The position numbers were made by a program, and so were the translations under genes. The notes under the pieces were generated by a model that made no database searches, was not told the origin of the DNA, and worked only from the letters and a program-made list of their open reading frames with translations. Shown in pieces: positions 1 through 8,046 of a stretch of 30,810 nucleotides of DNA. Within the stretch, counting starts at the first letter, position 1, and every line of letters starts with the position of its first letter. Origin of the DNA: Chryseobacterium sp. (lineage in GTDB: Bacteria; Bacteroidota; Bacteroidia; Flavobacteriales; Weeksellaceae); NCBI GenBank assembly GCA_003248755.1, contig QFQW01000039.1, forward strand, positions 1-30,810. Reading direction: 5' to 3'.

Positions 1-1310
1 TGAAAAGAAATCTATTAAAAGCAGGCTTCATTGCAGCTTTATTAACAGCAAACTTTGGTTTCGCACAAGAATACCAGTTAGACAATTTCAACCCTAGTGA
101 CAAAAGATCTATCAATGCTTTTGAGTCTAAAAAAGATTCAGTAACAACTTTTGACCATTTAAGAGTTAAAATAGGCGGAGCGTTTGCATTACAATTTCAA
201 GGACTAAGCCACACTAACACAGCAGCACCTGTTCTTAATTCAGCTGGCGTCAACGCAAACCAATTGTTTAAAATCAGTAATAATTTCAACCTTCCAACAG
301 CCAACTTAGACGTAGATGTGGCATTATATGACGGTGTTAATTTGCACTTACGTACATTCTTGTCTTCCAGACACCACAATGAAACTTATGTAAAAGGAGG
401 ATATTTGCAAATTGACAAGTTAGATTTTATTAAGAAAGATTTTCTTAAAGATGTCATGAAATACGCAACGATCAAAGTTGGACAAGATGAGATGAACTAT
501 GGTGATGCCCACTTCAGAAGAACAGATAATGCCTATTCCCTTACCAATCCATTCATCGCAGGAAACCTTCTGATGGACGCTTATGCTACTTTCCCTTTTA
601 TGGAAGTATATTACAGAAGGGACGGTTTCATAGGAATGGTTGGAGCTTCTAACGGAAGATTGAACCAAACCGCAACCAGTGGAACAGCACCTTCAGTATA
701 TGCGAAACTAGGGTATGACAAACAGATCAATAAGGATCTAAGAGTAAGATTAACCGGATCTATCTACAATAATGCCAACAGCTCAAGATTGGATTTTTAT
801 AATGGGGATAGAGCAGGTTCTAGATATTACTTCGTTTTGGAAAGTGCCTATGCATCCGGCACCAATGGAGCCAATACAGGAGCAGCTACTTTAAACTCAG
901 CTAAAGTAGTACCAGATTTTGTCAATAAAATGACTGCGATCATGATCAACCCATTTCTACGTTATAAAGGATTAGAATTCTTCGGAACTTATGAAATGGC
1001 ATCTGGTAGAAACCTGTCTGAAACAGATAGAAGAACCTATAATCAATATTCAGCAGAATTACTTTACCGTTTTGGAAAAGAGGACAGCTTCTATTTTGGA
1101 GGACGCTATAACCAGGCAGATGGTAAACTAATTACAGGAAATGACATCACTGTCAAAAGATACAACATCGGAGGCGGCTGGTTCATGACAAAAAATATTC
1201 TTGCGAAAGTTGAATACGTCAATCAAAAATATGACGGATATGCTACAACAAGCATCTATAATGGAGGTGAGTTCAAAGGATATATGATAGAAGCGGCCAT
1301 AGCTTTCTAA
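1..1310 (+). CDS. Outer-membrane porin-like beta-barrel protein (5' end lacks one base)
   Basis: The reading frame is open from the first base: an ATG whose A lies just outside the window, then KRNLLKAGF and a hydrophobic stretch ending in FGFAQ, a good Sec signal peptide. The whole protein would be about 436 aa, so a start at the internal Met at 264 would wrongly remove the signal. The mature part has many short alternating polar/aromatic strands with G/N-rich turns (for example FYFGGRYNQADG and YNIGGGWFM) and ends in AIAF with a terminal Phe, as expected for a BAM-inserted barrel. I infer an outer-membrane channel of the porin type; substrate unknown. A strong hairpin terminator follows at 1328. 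Confidence 0.75.
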   Translation, partial: KRNLLKAGFIAALLTANFGFAQEYQLDNFNPSDKRSINAFESKKDSVTTFDHLRVKIGGAFALQFQGLSHTNTAAPVLNSAGVNANQLFKISNNFNLPTANLDVDVALYDGVNLHLRTFLSSRHHNETYVKGGYLQIDKLDFIKKDFLKDVMKYATIKVGQDEMNYGDAHFRRTDNAYSLTNPFIAGNLLMDAYATFPFMEVYYRRDGFIGMVGASNGRLNQTATSGTAPSVYAKLGYDKQINKDLRVRLTGSIYNNANSSRLDFYNGDRAGSRYYFVLESAYASGTNGANTGAATLNSAKVVPDFVNKMTAIMINPFLRYKGLEFFGTYEMASGRNLSETDRRTYNQYSAELLYRFGKEDSFYFGGRYNQADGKLITGNDITVKRYNIGGGWFMTKNILAKVEYVNQKYDGYATTSIYNGGEFKGYMIEAAIAF

Positions 1311-1327
1311 TATTCAGTTAACAGGAG

Positions 1328-1358
1328 CAGAGGAAGCCTACCGGTTTCCTCTGTTTTT
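1328..1358 (+). terminator. Intrinsic terminator of the porin-like gene
   Basis: An 11-bp stem (CAGAGGAAGCC pairing with GGTTTCCTCTG, one G-T wobble) with a TACC loop is followed by TTTTT. It lies 18 bases after the stop codon. Confidence 0.85.
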
Positions 1359-1386
1359 AAAAATTAAATTTATAGTGAATTCACCG

Positions 1387-1394
1387 TAAATTTG
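1387..1394 (+). promoter_or_regulatory. Candidate Bacteroidota -7 box for the YceI-like gene
   Basis: TAAATTTG matches the TAnnTTTG consensus exactly and lies 57 bases before the ATG. No clear -33 TTG partner is visible at the usual spacing, so this is moderate evidence. Confidence 0.4.
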
Positions 1395-1451
1395 TAAATA
1401 TAAACAACAAAGAAGTCAGCACACAATGACTTTTACAAAAAAGATCTAGCT

Positions 1452-1952
1452 ATGAAACTTTTATATTTACTTCTCGGCTTTATGACGTTATTGGTAAACG
1501 CACAGGAAAACTTCATAAAGATCAATGGTAGTACCAATATCAACAAGTTTCAGTGCGTTAATAACAAATTCAAAAATGATGGTGGCCTTTACACCTTTTC
1601 AGAAAAAAATCTTCCAAACATTGTTCTAAAAGTCACAGACTTCGATTGTGGAAACAGAATGATGACCAAAGATTTTCAAAAAATCCTGAATGCAGAAAAA
1701 TATCCGAACATGATTATCAAGTTCATCAGCTTCATCAAAAACCAAGGGGGCATCAATGCACTGGTAGAAGTTAAAATGATGGATCAAAGTAAAAGATACA
1801 ATATAGAATTCGATATAGAAAACAACAAGCTGATTGGGAGAAAGAATGTAAAATTCAGTGATTTCAATATCACACCTCCGAAAAGAATGGGCGGAATGAT
1901 TGTCGTAAAAGATGACCTTGACCTCATCTTCAGCTTAGCAGCAAAAATTTAA
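1452..1952 (+). CDS. Secreted YceI-like domain protein
   Basis: A 166-aa protein with an N-terminal signal peptide (residues 1 to about 17, ending VNAQ). The rest resembles a YceI-type lipocalin-like barrel: an early SxNINKF strand, then RMMTKDFQKILNAEKYPNM, which matches the family pattern in which a charged loop precedes 'aeKYP.i.F', and a closing strand of hydrophobic residues. YceI proteins bind isoprenoid-like lipids in the periplasm in the studied cases; the ligand here is unknown. It is monocistronic, with a -7 box upstream and a terminator-like hairpin downstream at 2033. The family call rests on pattern recognition. Confidence 0.6.
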   Translation: MKLLYLLLGFMTLLVNAQENFIKINGSTNINKFQCVNNKFKNDGGLYTFSEKNLPNIVLKVTDFDCGNRMMTKDFQKILNAEKYPNMIIKFISFIKNQGGINALVEVKMMDQSKRYNIEFDIENNKLIGRKNVKFSDFNITPPKRMGGMIVVKDDLDLIFSLAAKI

Positions 1953-2032
1953 AAATCAAACAAATAACTTTTTCATATAATTAGATTTTTCAGTGTAGCA
2001 ATGCCAAGGGCTAGAAGTGGTATTGTGAATCG

Positions 2033-2068
2033 AGGAACTTGCAGACTCAGCTGCAGGTTCCTTTTTTT
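2033..2068 (+). terminator. Strong intrinsic terminator upstream of mutS2
   Basis: AGGAACTTGCAG pairs with CTGCAGGTTCCT (one wobble) around a six-base loop, followed by seven T. It sits 80 bases after the YceI-like stop codon, further than usual, so it may instead end a short separate transcript (see findings). Confidence 0.8.
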
Positions 2069-2089
2069 CGTTTCCAATTTTCAAATTCG

Positions 2090-2097
2090 TAAATTTG
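2090..2097 (+). promoter_or_regulatory. Candidate mutS2 -7 box abutting the start codon
   Basis: TAAATTTG matches TAnnTTTG exactly and ends only four bases before the GTG start of mutS2. Transcription would begin almost at the start codon, giving a leaderless or nearly leaderless mRNA. The -33 partner is poor. Confidence 0.45.
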
Positions 2098-2101
2098 CAA
2101 T

Positions 2102-4243
2102 GTGAATATCAATCAAGCAGACCTCAATGAATTAGAATTTCCGGAACTTCTTTCGGAAATCGCACCTTTCGCTTACTCGCCCAAAACGGCAGACAAAATA
2201 ATGGAACTTCGTCCGATAGAAATTGACGAAGCAGAAATCTCTTTGAAGAAAACATCCGAATTCCTGACAAGTTTTGAAAGTTCCAACGCCATTCCTTTTG
2301 ATGAATACGAAGACATCGAAGAGGAACTGAAACTGATGCTAATCGAAAATTATCGATTAGAGAACAAATCGTTTATTAAAATCAAAACGATTACGGAACA
2401 AATCGGAAAGTTGCAGAAGTTCTTTCCTCAGTTTTCAGAAACTTTTCCAACACTTTTGGAAGAAGTAAAAGATTTGGAATTCCGAAAAGAAATCATAGAT
2501 AAAGTTGATAAAGTTTTCAACCGTTTTGGAGATGTCAAAAGTGAAGCTTCTGCTGTTCTGAAAACTTTAAGAACAGAAATCCAACACGCCAGAAAAGCGA
2601 TTGATGAAAACTTCAATCGTTCTTTGGCAACTTATTCCGATTTTCTGGAAGACATCAGAGAAAGTATTATTGATGACCAAAGAGTTTTAGCGGTAAAATC
2701 AGGATTTAAGAAAAGAATCAATGGAAGAGTTTTAGGAATTTCCAAAACTGGTTCTATTACTTTCATGCAACCGGAAAGTGTTGTAAAACATTATTTCAAG
2801 TTAAAAGAAAATCAGGAAGAAGAGAAAAAAGAAATCGATAAAATCCTTCGTAAATTAACGACAGAACTTTCGGAATTTCAGCCTCAGCTTTCGGATTATC
2901 AGACTTATATTTTTGATTTGGACTTAATCCGGGCAAAGGCAAAATTTGCAGAAAAAGTCAACGGAATTTTGCCTAAAATCAATAGACATCAAACTTTACG
3001 TCTGAAAGAAGCATTTCATCCGTTACTTTGGATTCGAAACAAAAATGAAAACAAGGAGATTTTCCCGCAGACTTTAACCTTAACGGAACACAACAGAATT
3101 ATTTGTATCTCCGGACCAAACGCCGGTGGAAAATCAATTACGTTAAAAACTGTCGGATTGTTACAATTAATGATTCAAAGTGGGATTCTTGTTCCTGTTC
3201 ATCCAAAATCCGAAATGTTTTTCTTTGAGAAAATAATGACAGACATTGGTGATAATCAATCCATAGAAAATCACTTATCAACCTACTCTTCCCGACTGAA
3301 AAAGATGTCCGGAATGATTCGTGAAGCAGACAATAAAACGTTATTGTTGATTGACGAATTCGGGACGGGTTCCGACCCAGAATTAGGTGGCGCTTTGGCG
3401 GAAAGTTTTATGGAATATTTCTATGACAAGAAAAGTTTCGGAATCATTACAACACATTACACGAACATTAAATTAGTAGTAGAACAATTGCCTGCAGCCA
3501 CCAATGCAGCGATGCTTTTTGATGAAAGAACACTTGAACCTCTTTATAAATTAGAAATCGGGCAAGCCGGAAGTTCTTTCACTTTTGAAGTGGCTGAGAA
3601 AAACCGAATTCCGAGATTCATTATCAAAAATGCAAGGAAGAAAGTTGAGCACGATATCGTGAACCTTGATAAAACGATTGTTAAACTTCAGCAGGAAAAA
3701 TTCGAAGTTGAAAAATTGAAATCTGACTTGTCAGAAAAACGAGATTCTGTAGAAGACAAACGTGATAATCTTCAAAAACTGAATGAACAACTCCAACAGA
3801 AGTTATTTAATTTCCAAAAGCTGTACGAAGAAGAACATAGAAAACTTCAATTCGGAAACAAGATTGAAACCTTTATCGATAGCTATGTAAAAGGCAAATC
3901 GAGAAAAGATGTTGTGAAAGATTTCGTAAAAATTCTGGAACAGGAAAAATTCAGAAAAATAGGAGCAGACAAAGACGAAAGTAAACGTCTTCAGGTTGTT
4001 AAACGTAAAATCACACAACAACTCAAAAAAGAAGATGTCATCGAAAAAATTGCTGAAACCAACGAAAAGCTGGAAGAAAAACGTAAAGCAGAACGTGCTG
4101 TTTGGATGAAAGTTGGCCAACGCGTCCGGATTTCCGGAAGTACAAGCGTTGGAACGATTGAAAAGATTTCAAAAAACAAAGTCATTGTCAATTACGGAAC
4201 CTTCAAAACCACGATTGATTCTGGAGAATTGGAGAGAATATAG
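2102..4243 (+). CDS. mutS2: MutS2-family ATPase
   Basis: A 713-aa MutS2 homologue. Walker A (GPNAGGKS) lies at about residues 338-345 and Walker B (LLLIDEFGTGSDP) at about 414-426, followed by the TTHY switch motif. A long charged coiled coil (about residues 510-660) precedes a short KOW-like beta segment (VGQRVRISGSTSVGTIEKI). MutS2 acts on branched DNA and on collided ribosomes in studied species. The usual family length is about 780 aa with a C-terminal Smr nuclease domain; this one stops after the KOW-like part, so Smr is absent or encoded elsewhere. The start is taken as GTG at 2102, because the ATG two bases earlier is followed at once by a stop. A bidirectional terminator follows. Confidence 0.92.
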   Translation: MNINQADLNELEFPELLSEIAPFAYSPKTADKIMELRPIEIDEAEISLKKTSEFLTSFESSNAIPFDEYEDIEEELKLMLIENYRLENKSFIKIKTITEQIGKLQKFFPQFSETFPTLLEEVKDLEFRKEIIDKVDKVFNRFGDVKSEASAVLKTLRTEIQHARKAIDENFNRSLATYSDFLEDIRESIIDDQRVLAVKSGFKKRINGRVLGISKTGSITFMQPESVVKHYFKLKENQEEEKKEIDKILRKLTTELSEFQPQLSDYQTYIFDLDLIRAKAKFAEKVNGILPKINRHQTLRLKEAFHPLLWIRNKNENKEIFPQTLTLTEHNRIICISGPNAGGKSITLKTVGLLQLMIQSGILVPVHPKSEMFFFEKIMTDIGDNQSIENHLSTYSSRLKKMSGMIREADNKTLLLIDEFGTGSDPELGGALAESFMEYFYDKKSFGIITTHYTNIKLVVEQLPAATNAAMLFDERTLEPLYKLEIGQAGSSFTFEVAEKNRIPRFIIKNARKKVEHDIVNLDKTIVKLQQEKFEVEKLKSDLSEKRDSVEDKRDNLQKLNEQLQQKLFNFQKLYEEEHRKLQFGNKIETFIDSYVKGKSRKDVVKDFVKILEQEKFRKIGADKDESKRLQVVKRKITQQLKKEDVIEKIAETNEKLEEKRKAERAVWMKVGQRVRISGSTSVGTIEKISKNKVIVNYGTFKTTIDSGELERI

Positions 4244-4478
4244 AAAAAGCGCAAATTAATCTGCGCTTTTTTTCATTGGGAGTTATTTCTTTTGTTGTCA
4301 ATGGATAAGAACCATCAAATTCCGGGAAAGACCAGAAGATTTCCTTATGGGTTTCCATTCTCCCGGAACCTTCGGAAATGAAATAATTTTGCATTATTTC
4401 CGGATTAACAATCGCTTCAAAAACTTCCGAAACAGACTTTTGAATTCCGATAGATGCTTTTGCTGTTACTTTTTCCAT
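4203..4478 (-). pseudogene. 3'-truncated SRPBCC (AHSA1-like) gene
   Basis: The first 65-70 residues (MEKVTAKASIGIQKSVSEVF..., NPEIMQNYF, WSFPEF) look like the N-terminal half of an SRPBCC/activator-of-Hsp90-ATPase-like protein, normally about 150 aa. After ITPNE the frame reads straight through the mutS2 terminator and 40 bases of mutS2 antisense before a stop at residue 92. The C-terminal helix that closes the SRPBCC pocket is missing. I read it as a gene whose 3' half was deleted when this junction formed. It starts two bases after the stop of the RibD/DHFR-like gene, as the last member of that operon. Confidence 0.65.
4244..4273. terminator. Bidirectional terminator between mutS2 and the minus-strand operon
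   Basis: AAAAAGCGCA pairs with TGCGCTTTTT over an eight-base loop. The A run and the T run make it functional in both directions. It starts directly after the mutS2 stop codon. Confidence 0.85.
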
Positions 4479-4480
4479 AA

Positions 4481-5050
4481 TTATTTTTCGGTTAAATAAT
4501 TCAGTTCTGTCACACCATTAGTGAATTGTTGAGTACTCAAAAGTTTCAGATTAATTTTCTCCTGAATGTCCACAAATAATGGAATACCTTCACCAAGAAC
4601 AACCGGATTAACAAACAACCAATAACCATCAATCAAATTCTGCTGAATCAGTGAATGAGTAGCGGACGGACTTCCAAAAATTAAAATATCTTTGCCCTCT
4701 TTTTGTTTTATCTCATTGATTCTGTCTGCAAGATGATTATTAATAATTGTTGTTTTGTTTGAATCTTGACTCTTAATTGTTTTGGACAAAACAATTTTGT
4801 GTACATCTTTGTACCATCTAGAATGTTCAACATCGTGCTTACTTGCATTCAGTTTGTCAGCAGCTGTTGGCCAGTAACTTTCCATCATCTGATAAGTCAC
4901 GCGACCATACATTGCCGTATCACTTTCGCTAATACGTTGAGCTACAAAATCAAAAATCTCTTCATCAACTTTTATCCAATCCATTTCTCCGTTTGGACCT
5001 GCAACATAACCGTCTAGAGATATGTGCATAAAAGAAATTATTTTTCTCAT
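4481..5050 (-). CDS. Dihydrofolate reductase / RibD C-terminal-like oxidoreductase
   Basis: A 189-aa member of the RibD_C / DHFR-like family. The N-terminal strand MRKIISFMHISLDGYVAGPNG and the helix with TAMYGRVTYQMMESYW are typical, followed by KDILIFGSPSATHSLIQQNLID, the NADPH-binding strand-loop-helix, and the VNPVVLGEGIPLF segment. Such proteins are predicted NAD(P)H-dependent reductases; their substrates are generally unknown, and this is not the housekeeping folate enzyme. The gap to the upstream VOC gene is six bases, so they are almost certainly cotranscribed. Confidence 0.85.
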   Translation of the reverse strand: MRKIISFMHISLDGYVAGPNGEMDWIKVDEEIFDFVAQRISESDTAMYGRVTYQMMESYWPTAADKLNASKHDVEHSRWYKDVHKIVLSKTIKSQDSNKTTIINNHLADRINEIKQKEGKDILIFGSPSATHSLIQQNLIDGYWLFVNPVVLGEGIPLFVDIQEKINLKLLSTQQFTNGVTELNYLTEK

Positions 5051-5056
5051 TATTGA

Positions 5057-5494
5057 CTATCCTTCGTAGCCAGCATCTTTGCTGTAATTCACCATCCAAT
5101 AAACACCGTATTTGTCTTTGAAGCTCCCAAAGTAATCGCCCCAAAACTGGTCTTCCATTGGCATTTCTATTTCTCCGCCTGCAGAGAGCCCGTTAAAAAT
5201 CCGGTCTGCTTCTTCTCTGCTTTCCGGGAAAATAGAAATGTAATTTCCATTTCCTTGATTCAGTTTGTGTCCCATGGACGGAACGATATCCGAAGCCATC
5301 AAAAGGTCTTTGCCGATTGGCAATGCGATGTGCATTACTCGGTTTTTCTCATCTTCTGAAAGATGTTCGGTTCCCGGAGCATTTCCCATTTTCATTACAC
5401 CGCCTATGAATTCTCCACCGAAAACGGATTGATAAAATTTGAAAGCTTCTTCTGCTTTACCGTCAAAATTGAGGTATGAATTTAATTTTGGCAT
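5057..5494 (-). CDS. VOC family protein (PhnB/glyoxalase-like)
   Basis: A 145-aa single-domain vicinal-oxygen-chelate protein of the PhnB type. Diagnostic features are LNFDGKAEEAFKFYQSVFGGEF near the N terminus, the central NRVMHIALPIG strand, and the C-terminal FWGDYFGSFKDKYGVYWMVNY. PhnB-like VOC proteins are small dimeric enzymes or binding proteins; substrate unknown. It is closely similar in layout to the next VOC gene upstream and probably a paralogue. A 154-base gap upstream holds a large inverted repeat. Confidence 0.88.
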   Translation of the reverse strand: MPKLNSYLNFDGKAEEAFKFYQSVFGGEFIGGVMKMGNAPGTEHLSEDEKNRVMHIALPIGKDLLMASDIVPSMGHKLNQGNGNYISIFPESREEADRIFNGLSAGGEIEMPMEDQFWGDYFGSFKDKYGVYWMVNYSKDAGYEG

Positions 5495-5527
5495 TTTTTA
5501 ATTTATTTTGAATTTTGTTATTAACTA

Positions 5528-5638
5528 AACCACAAAAGTCACAAGAGGAAGAGTTTATTTAAGGCATTTCAGTAAATCTTAAATTCTTAATGTTGAATAA
5601 AAATTAATGATTTTTCAAGCTTTTGTGACTTTTTGGTT
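5528..5638. repeat. Inverted repeat with about 18-base arms inside the VOC/SRPBCC operon
   Basis: The left arm AACCACAAAAGTCACAAG (5528-5545) is matched by the complement of CTTTTGTGACTTTTTGGTT (5620-5638) with few mismatches, enclosing about 75 AT-rich bases. It fills the gap between two VOC genes and could be a mobile repeat or an mRNA processing structure. Confidence 0.6.
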
Positions 5639-5648
5639 AATATTATAT

Positions 5649-6095
5649 TTAATGTTCCTGAACTTTCTCCGGGTCGTCGTAATTAATCATCCATTGGATT
5701 CCGAATTTGTCTTGCCACATCCCGAAGTAAGCACCCCAAAATGTGTCCTGAAGTTCCATCGTCACTTTTCCACCTTCGGAAAGTTTATCGAACAATTTCT
5801 TAGCTTCATCTTTGGAATCTGCTTTGATTGCGATTGAAAAATCATTCCCGTTTCTATACTCGCCCATTCCGGGTAGAGAATCACTTCCCATAATCACAGT
5901 TTCCGCAGAAATCGGAAGGGAAACGTGCATTATTTGGTTTTTATATTCGTCTGCCAATGGAGGCATTCCTTCCTGAGCCGGCATATCGCCAAAACGACTC
6001 CAAAATGGAACTTGGGTTCCGAATGCAGATTCATAGAATTTGAAAGCTTCTTCACACTGACCATGAAATGTAAGATAAGGATTGACTGCTGCCAT
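5649..6095 (-). CDS. VOC family protein (PhnB/glyoxalase-like)
   Basis: A 148-aa PhnB-type VOC protein with the same architecture as its downstream neighbour: PYLTFHGQCEEAFKFYESAFG at the N terminus, a central QIMHVSLPIS strand, GSDSLPGMG, and FWGAYFGMWQDKFGIQWMINYD near the end. It begins with ATG at 6095, 31 bases after the stop of the upstream SRPBCC gene. The two VOC genes probably arose by duplication. Ligand unknown. Confidence 0.88.
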   Translation of the reverse strand: MAAVNPYLTFHGQCEEAFKFYESAFGTQVPFWSRFGDMPAQEGMPPLADEYKNQIMHVSLPISAETVIMGSDSLPGMGEYRNGNDFSIAIKADSKDEAKKLFDKLSEGGKVTMELQDTFWGAYFGMWQDKFGIQWMINYDDPEKVQEH

Positions 6096-6126
6096 AGTTT
6101 TATAGTTTATTTATTGAGTTTTTAAA

Positions 6127-6567
6127 TTAATTTTCAGAAAGATTTTTTATCACTTCCAATCCTTTATTGAATCCATTATCAAACATGTCTTTGAATTCAT
6201 CATTAGAATCAACTTCCACTTTAAGTGTTGTTTTTCCATTGTTTTCTTCCAGATAGTAAGCTTCCAAACTTCCGTTCCAAGCCTTTACTTTTTCAGAATC
6301 CACATCTTCTACTCCGTTATGAAGTTCACCAATATGTTTGAAAATCAAATGTTTTGGTTCTTCGATACGTTCTATCGTGCTGACCATTCCGTTTTTCTTG
6401 CTTGAATCTGTGAAATAGGTTTTACCACCAACTTGCCAATCGGTTACCATATTCGAATCAGGACTGAAATAATAGGTCCATTGAGAATAAGTTTTCTCAT
6501 TCCACAAAATATCCCAAATTTTTTCTGCCGGTGCATCAATTTCGATTTGATATTTTAATTTTTTCAT
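6127..6567 (-). CDS. SRPBCC-domain protein
   Basis: A 146-aa START/Bet v 1-like (SRPBCC) protein. The N-terminal strand LKYQIEIDAPAEKIWDILWNEKTYSQWT is the hallmark of this fold, with VGGKTYF, a central beta sheet and a long C-terminal helix (FKDMFDNGFNKGLEVIKNL). The fold forms a deep hydrophobic ligand pocket; no ligand can be assigned. It lies 12 bases after the stop of the double-VOC gene, so the two are likely translated from one message. Confidence 0.82.
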   Translation of the reverse strand: MKKLKYQIEIDAPAEKIWDILWNEKTYSQWTYYFSPDSNMVTDWQVGGKTYFTDSSKKNGMVSTIERIEEPKHLIFKHIGELHNGVEDVDSEKVKAWNGSLEAYYLEENNGKTTLKVEVDSNDEFKDMFDNGFNKGLEVIKNLSEN

Positions 6568-6579
6568 AGTGTTTTAATT

Positions 6580-7431
6580 TTATGAGTTATAAGCGTCTTC
6601 GATATCTTGGATGATGATTTTCTTCATTTTCATCATTGCTCCAAAAGCTTTCTGAGCTTTCTCAACTTCATGAGTATTGGTCAATTCTATTAATCTGTGT
6701 GGAACAATCTGCCAACTGAAACCATACTTATCTTTCAACCAACCACACATACTTTCTTCACCTTCTTTCGTGAATTCGTTCCAATAATAATCGGTTTCAT
6801 CTTGGTCTTTTGTCATGATGGTTATGGAAGTTCCTTCTGTAAATTGGGCTTTGTGGTCGTGGGAACTGTCCATTGCCATCATCACATAATCATTGATAAT
6901 AAACTGAGAATGTGCTATATTTCCAGCAATATCGCCTTGACCTTCTTGATATTCCATCACGCCTTCTATCTCAGAATTTGGGAAAATAGTTGTATAATAC
7001 TTTAAAGCTTCTTTGCATTTTCCAGAATTTTCTCCAGTGAACATCATTACCGGAGAAAACTTCTGTTTTGCTTTCTCGATTCCAAGATACAATTGCCAAG
7101 AAATCCCGTATTGGTCCTCTACCCAAGCATATTTTTCGCTCCAAGCATAAGAATCCAATTCCATCATTACTTTTCCTTTTTCAGCAAGTCTGTGATAATA
7201 GCTTTCCACTTCTTCGGCAGAGTCGCACATCATCATTAATGATAAAGTCAGATTGGGTTTGAACATCGGACCAGCATTAAGGAACATCAATTTTTGACCT
7301 TCGATTTCTATATTGATGACCATTGGTGTATCAACCGTAATCTTTGAATTTTTGAAAATAGACGTGTAAAATTCTGCGGCCTCTGCCCCGTTTTGGTTGA
7401 ACCAAAAACAGGGAAATATATTGTTGTTCAT
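6580..7431 (-). CDS. Two-domain VOC (PhnB-like) protein
   Basis: A 283-aa protein containing two VOC/PhnB modules in tandem. The first (about residues 1-120) starts with IFPCFWFNQNGAEAAEFYTSIFKNS and ends in EDQYGISWQLYLG. The second (about 125-250) starts with FSPVMMFTGENSGKCKEALKYYTTIFPNS and ends in KDKYGFSWQIVPHRL. A short helical tail follows, rich in Met and Lys. A fused pair can form the barrel that single-domain VOC proteins make as dimers. Substrate unknown. Confidence 0.88.
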   Translation of the reverse strand: MNNNIFPCFWFNQNGAEAAEFYTSIFKNSKITVDTPMVINIEIEGQKLMFLNAGPMFKPNLTLSLMMMCDSAEEVESYYHRLAEKGKVMMELDSYAWSEKYAWVEDQYGISWQLYLGIEKAKQKFSPVMMFTGENSGKCKEALKYYTTIFPNSEIEGVMEYQEGQGDIAGNIAHSQFIINDYVMMAMDSSHDHKAQFTEGTSITIMTKDQDETDYYWNEFTKEGEESMCGWLKDKYGFSWQIVPHRLIELTNTHEVEKAQKAFGAMMKMKKIIIQDIEDAYNS

Positions 7432-7520
7432 TTTTAGATTTTAGAAATTAGATATACTTTTGTAATCTTCGAAATTTTAACACAAAGTCAACAAAGTATT
7501 TTTTTAAATGTAAATTGTCC

Positions 7521-7934
7521 CTAAATACTTTCTGAGTAATTCCTGAAATTATCCAGAATTGCCTGCCATCCTTGTTGCTGCATTTCCAACGAATTTTGAT
7601 TTTCCGGTTCGAAGTATTCTGTAACTTTTGTTTTATCATCAGCCAACTTTTCGAAAATGATTTCAACTTTACGGCCATCTTCTATATGATATTTTATCAG
7701 CTCATTCTCCTTTACCCCATCATAAGTCCCAACAAAATCGAAACCGAAGCTACCATCTTTCGCCTGCATTCTGACTTCTAGTTTTCCTCCGACTTTCAAA
7801 TCGTTTTTTGCTAAAGGACATTCCCAACTTTCGTGGGCAAAATTCCATTTGGTAATATGTTCCGGGTTATTGAAAAAGTTCCAAACGTCGTTGATTGGTT
7901 TATTGATTTCTGTCGTTACTGTTATTTTATTCAT
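7521..7934 (-). CDS. SRPBCC-domain protein, first gene of the VOC/SRPBCC operon
   Basis: A 137-aa SRPBCC protein: the N-terminal TTEINKPINDVWNFFNNPEHITKWNFAHESWECP is strongly typical of the AHSA1-like branch, followed by LKVGGKLEVRM, FDFVGTYDGV and the terminal helix with QGWQAILDNFRNY. The ATG at 7934 has a good -7/-33 promoter upstream, making this the operon's lead gene. An 89-base gap separates it from the double-VOC gene. Confidence 0.85.
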   Translation of the reverse strand: MNKITVTTEINKPINDVWNFFNNPEHITKWNFAHESWECPLAKNDLKVGGKLEVRMQAKDGSFGFDFVGTYDGVKENELIKYHIEDGRKVEIIFEKLADDKTKVTEYFEPENQNSLEMQQQGWQAILDNFRNYSESI

Positions 7935-7950
7935 TTTAATTTGTTTATTT

Positions 7951-7994
7951 CAAAGTTAAATTTATTTTGATTCCAGCAACTTGCCTTAGGGCAA
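7951..7994 (-). promoter_or_regulatory. Promoter of the VOC/SRPBCC operon with an adjacent palindrome
   Basis: On the minus strand TTGC (7979-7976) is followed 17 bases later by TAACTTTG (7958-7951), fitting the Bacteroidota -33/-7 pattern with 16 bases from the -7 box to the ATG. Directly upstream of the -33 element lies TTGCC-TTAG-GGCAA (7981-7994), a perfect 5-bp inverted repeat and a possible regulator-binding site. Confidence 0.6.
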
Positions 7995-8010
7995 CTATTA
8001 GCTTTAAAAC

Positions 8011-8036
8011 AAAAAACCACCCTTAAAAGAGTGATT
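8011..8036 (-). terminator. Terminator of the DUF3108 gene
   Basis: On the minus strand ATCACTCTT pairs with AAGGGTGGT (two wobbles) over a short TT loop and is followed by a T run. Confidence 0.65.
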
Positions 8037-8046
8037 TTCAATATAT

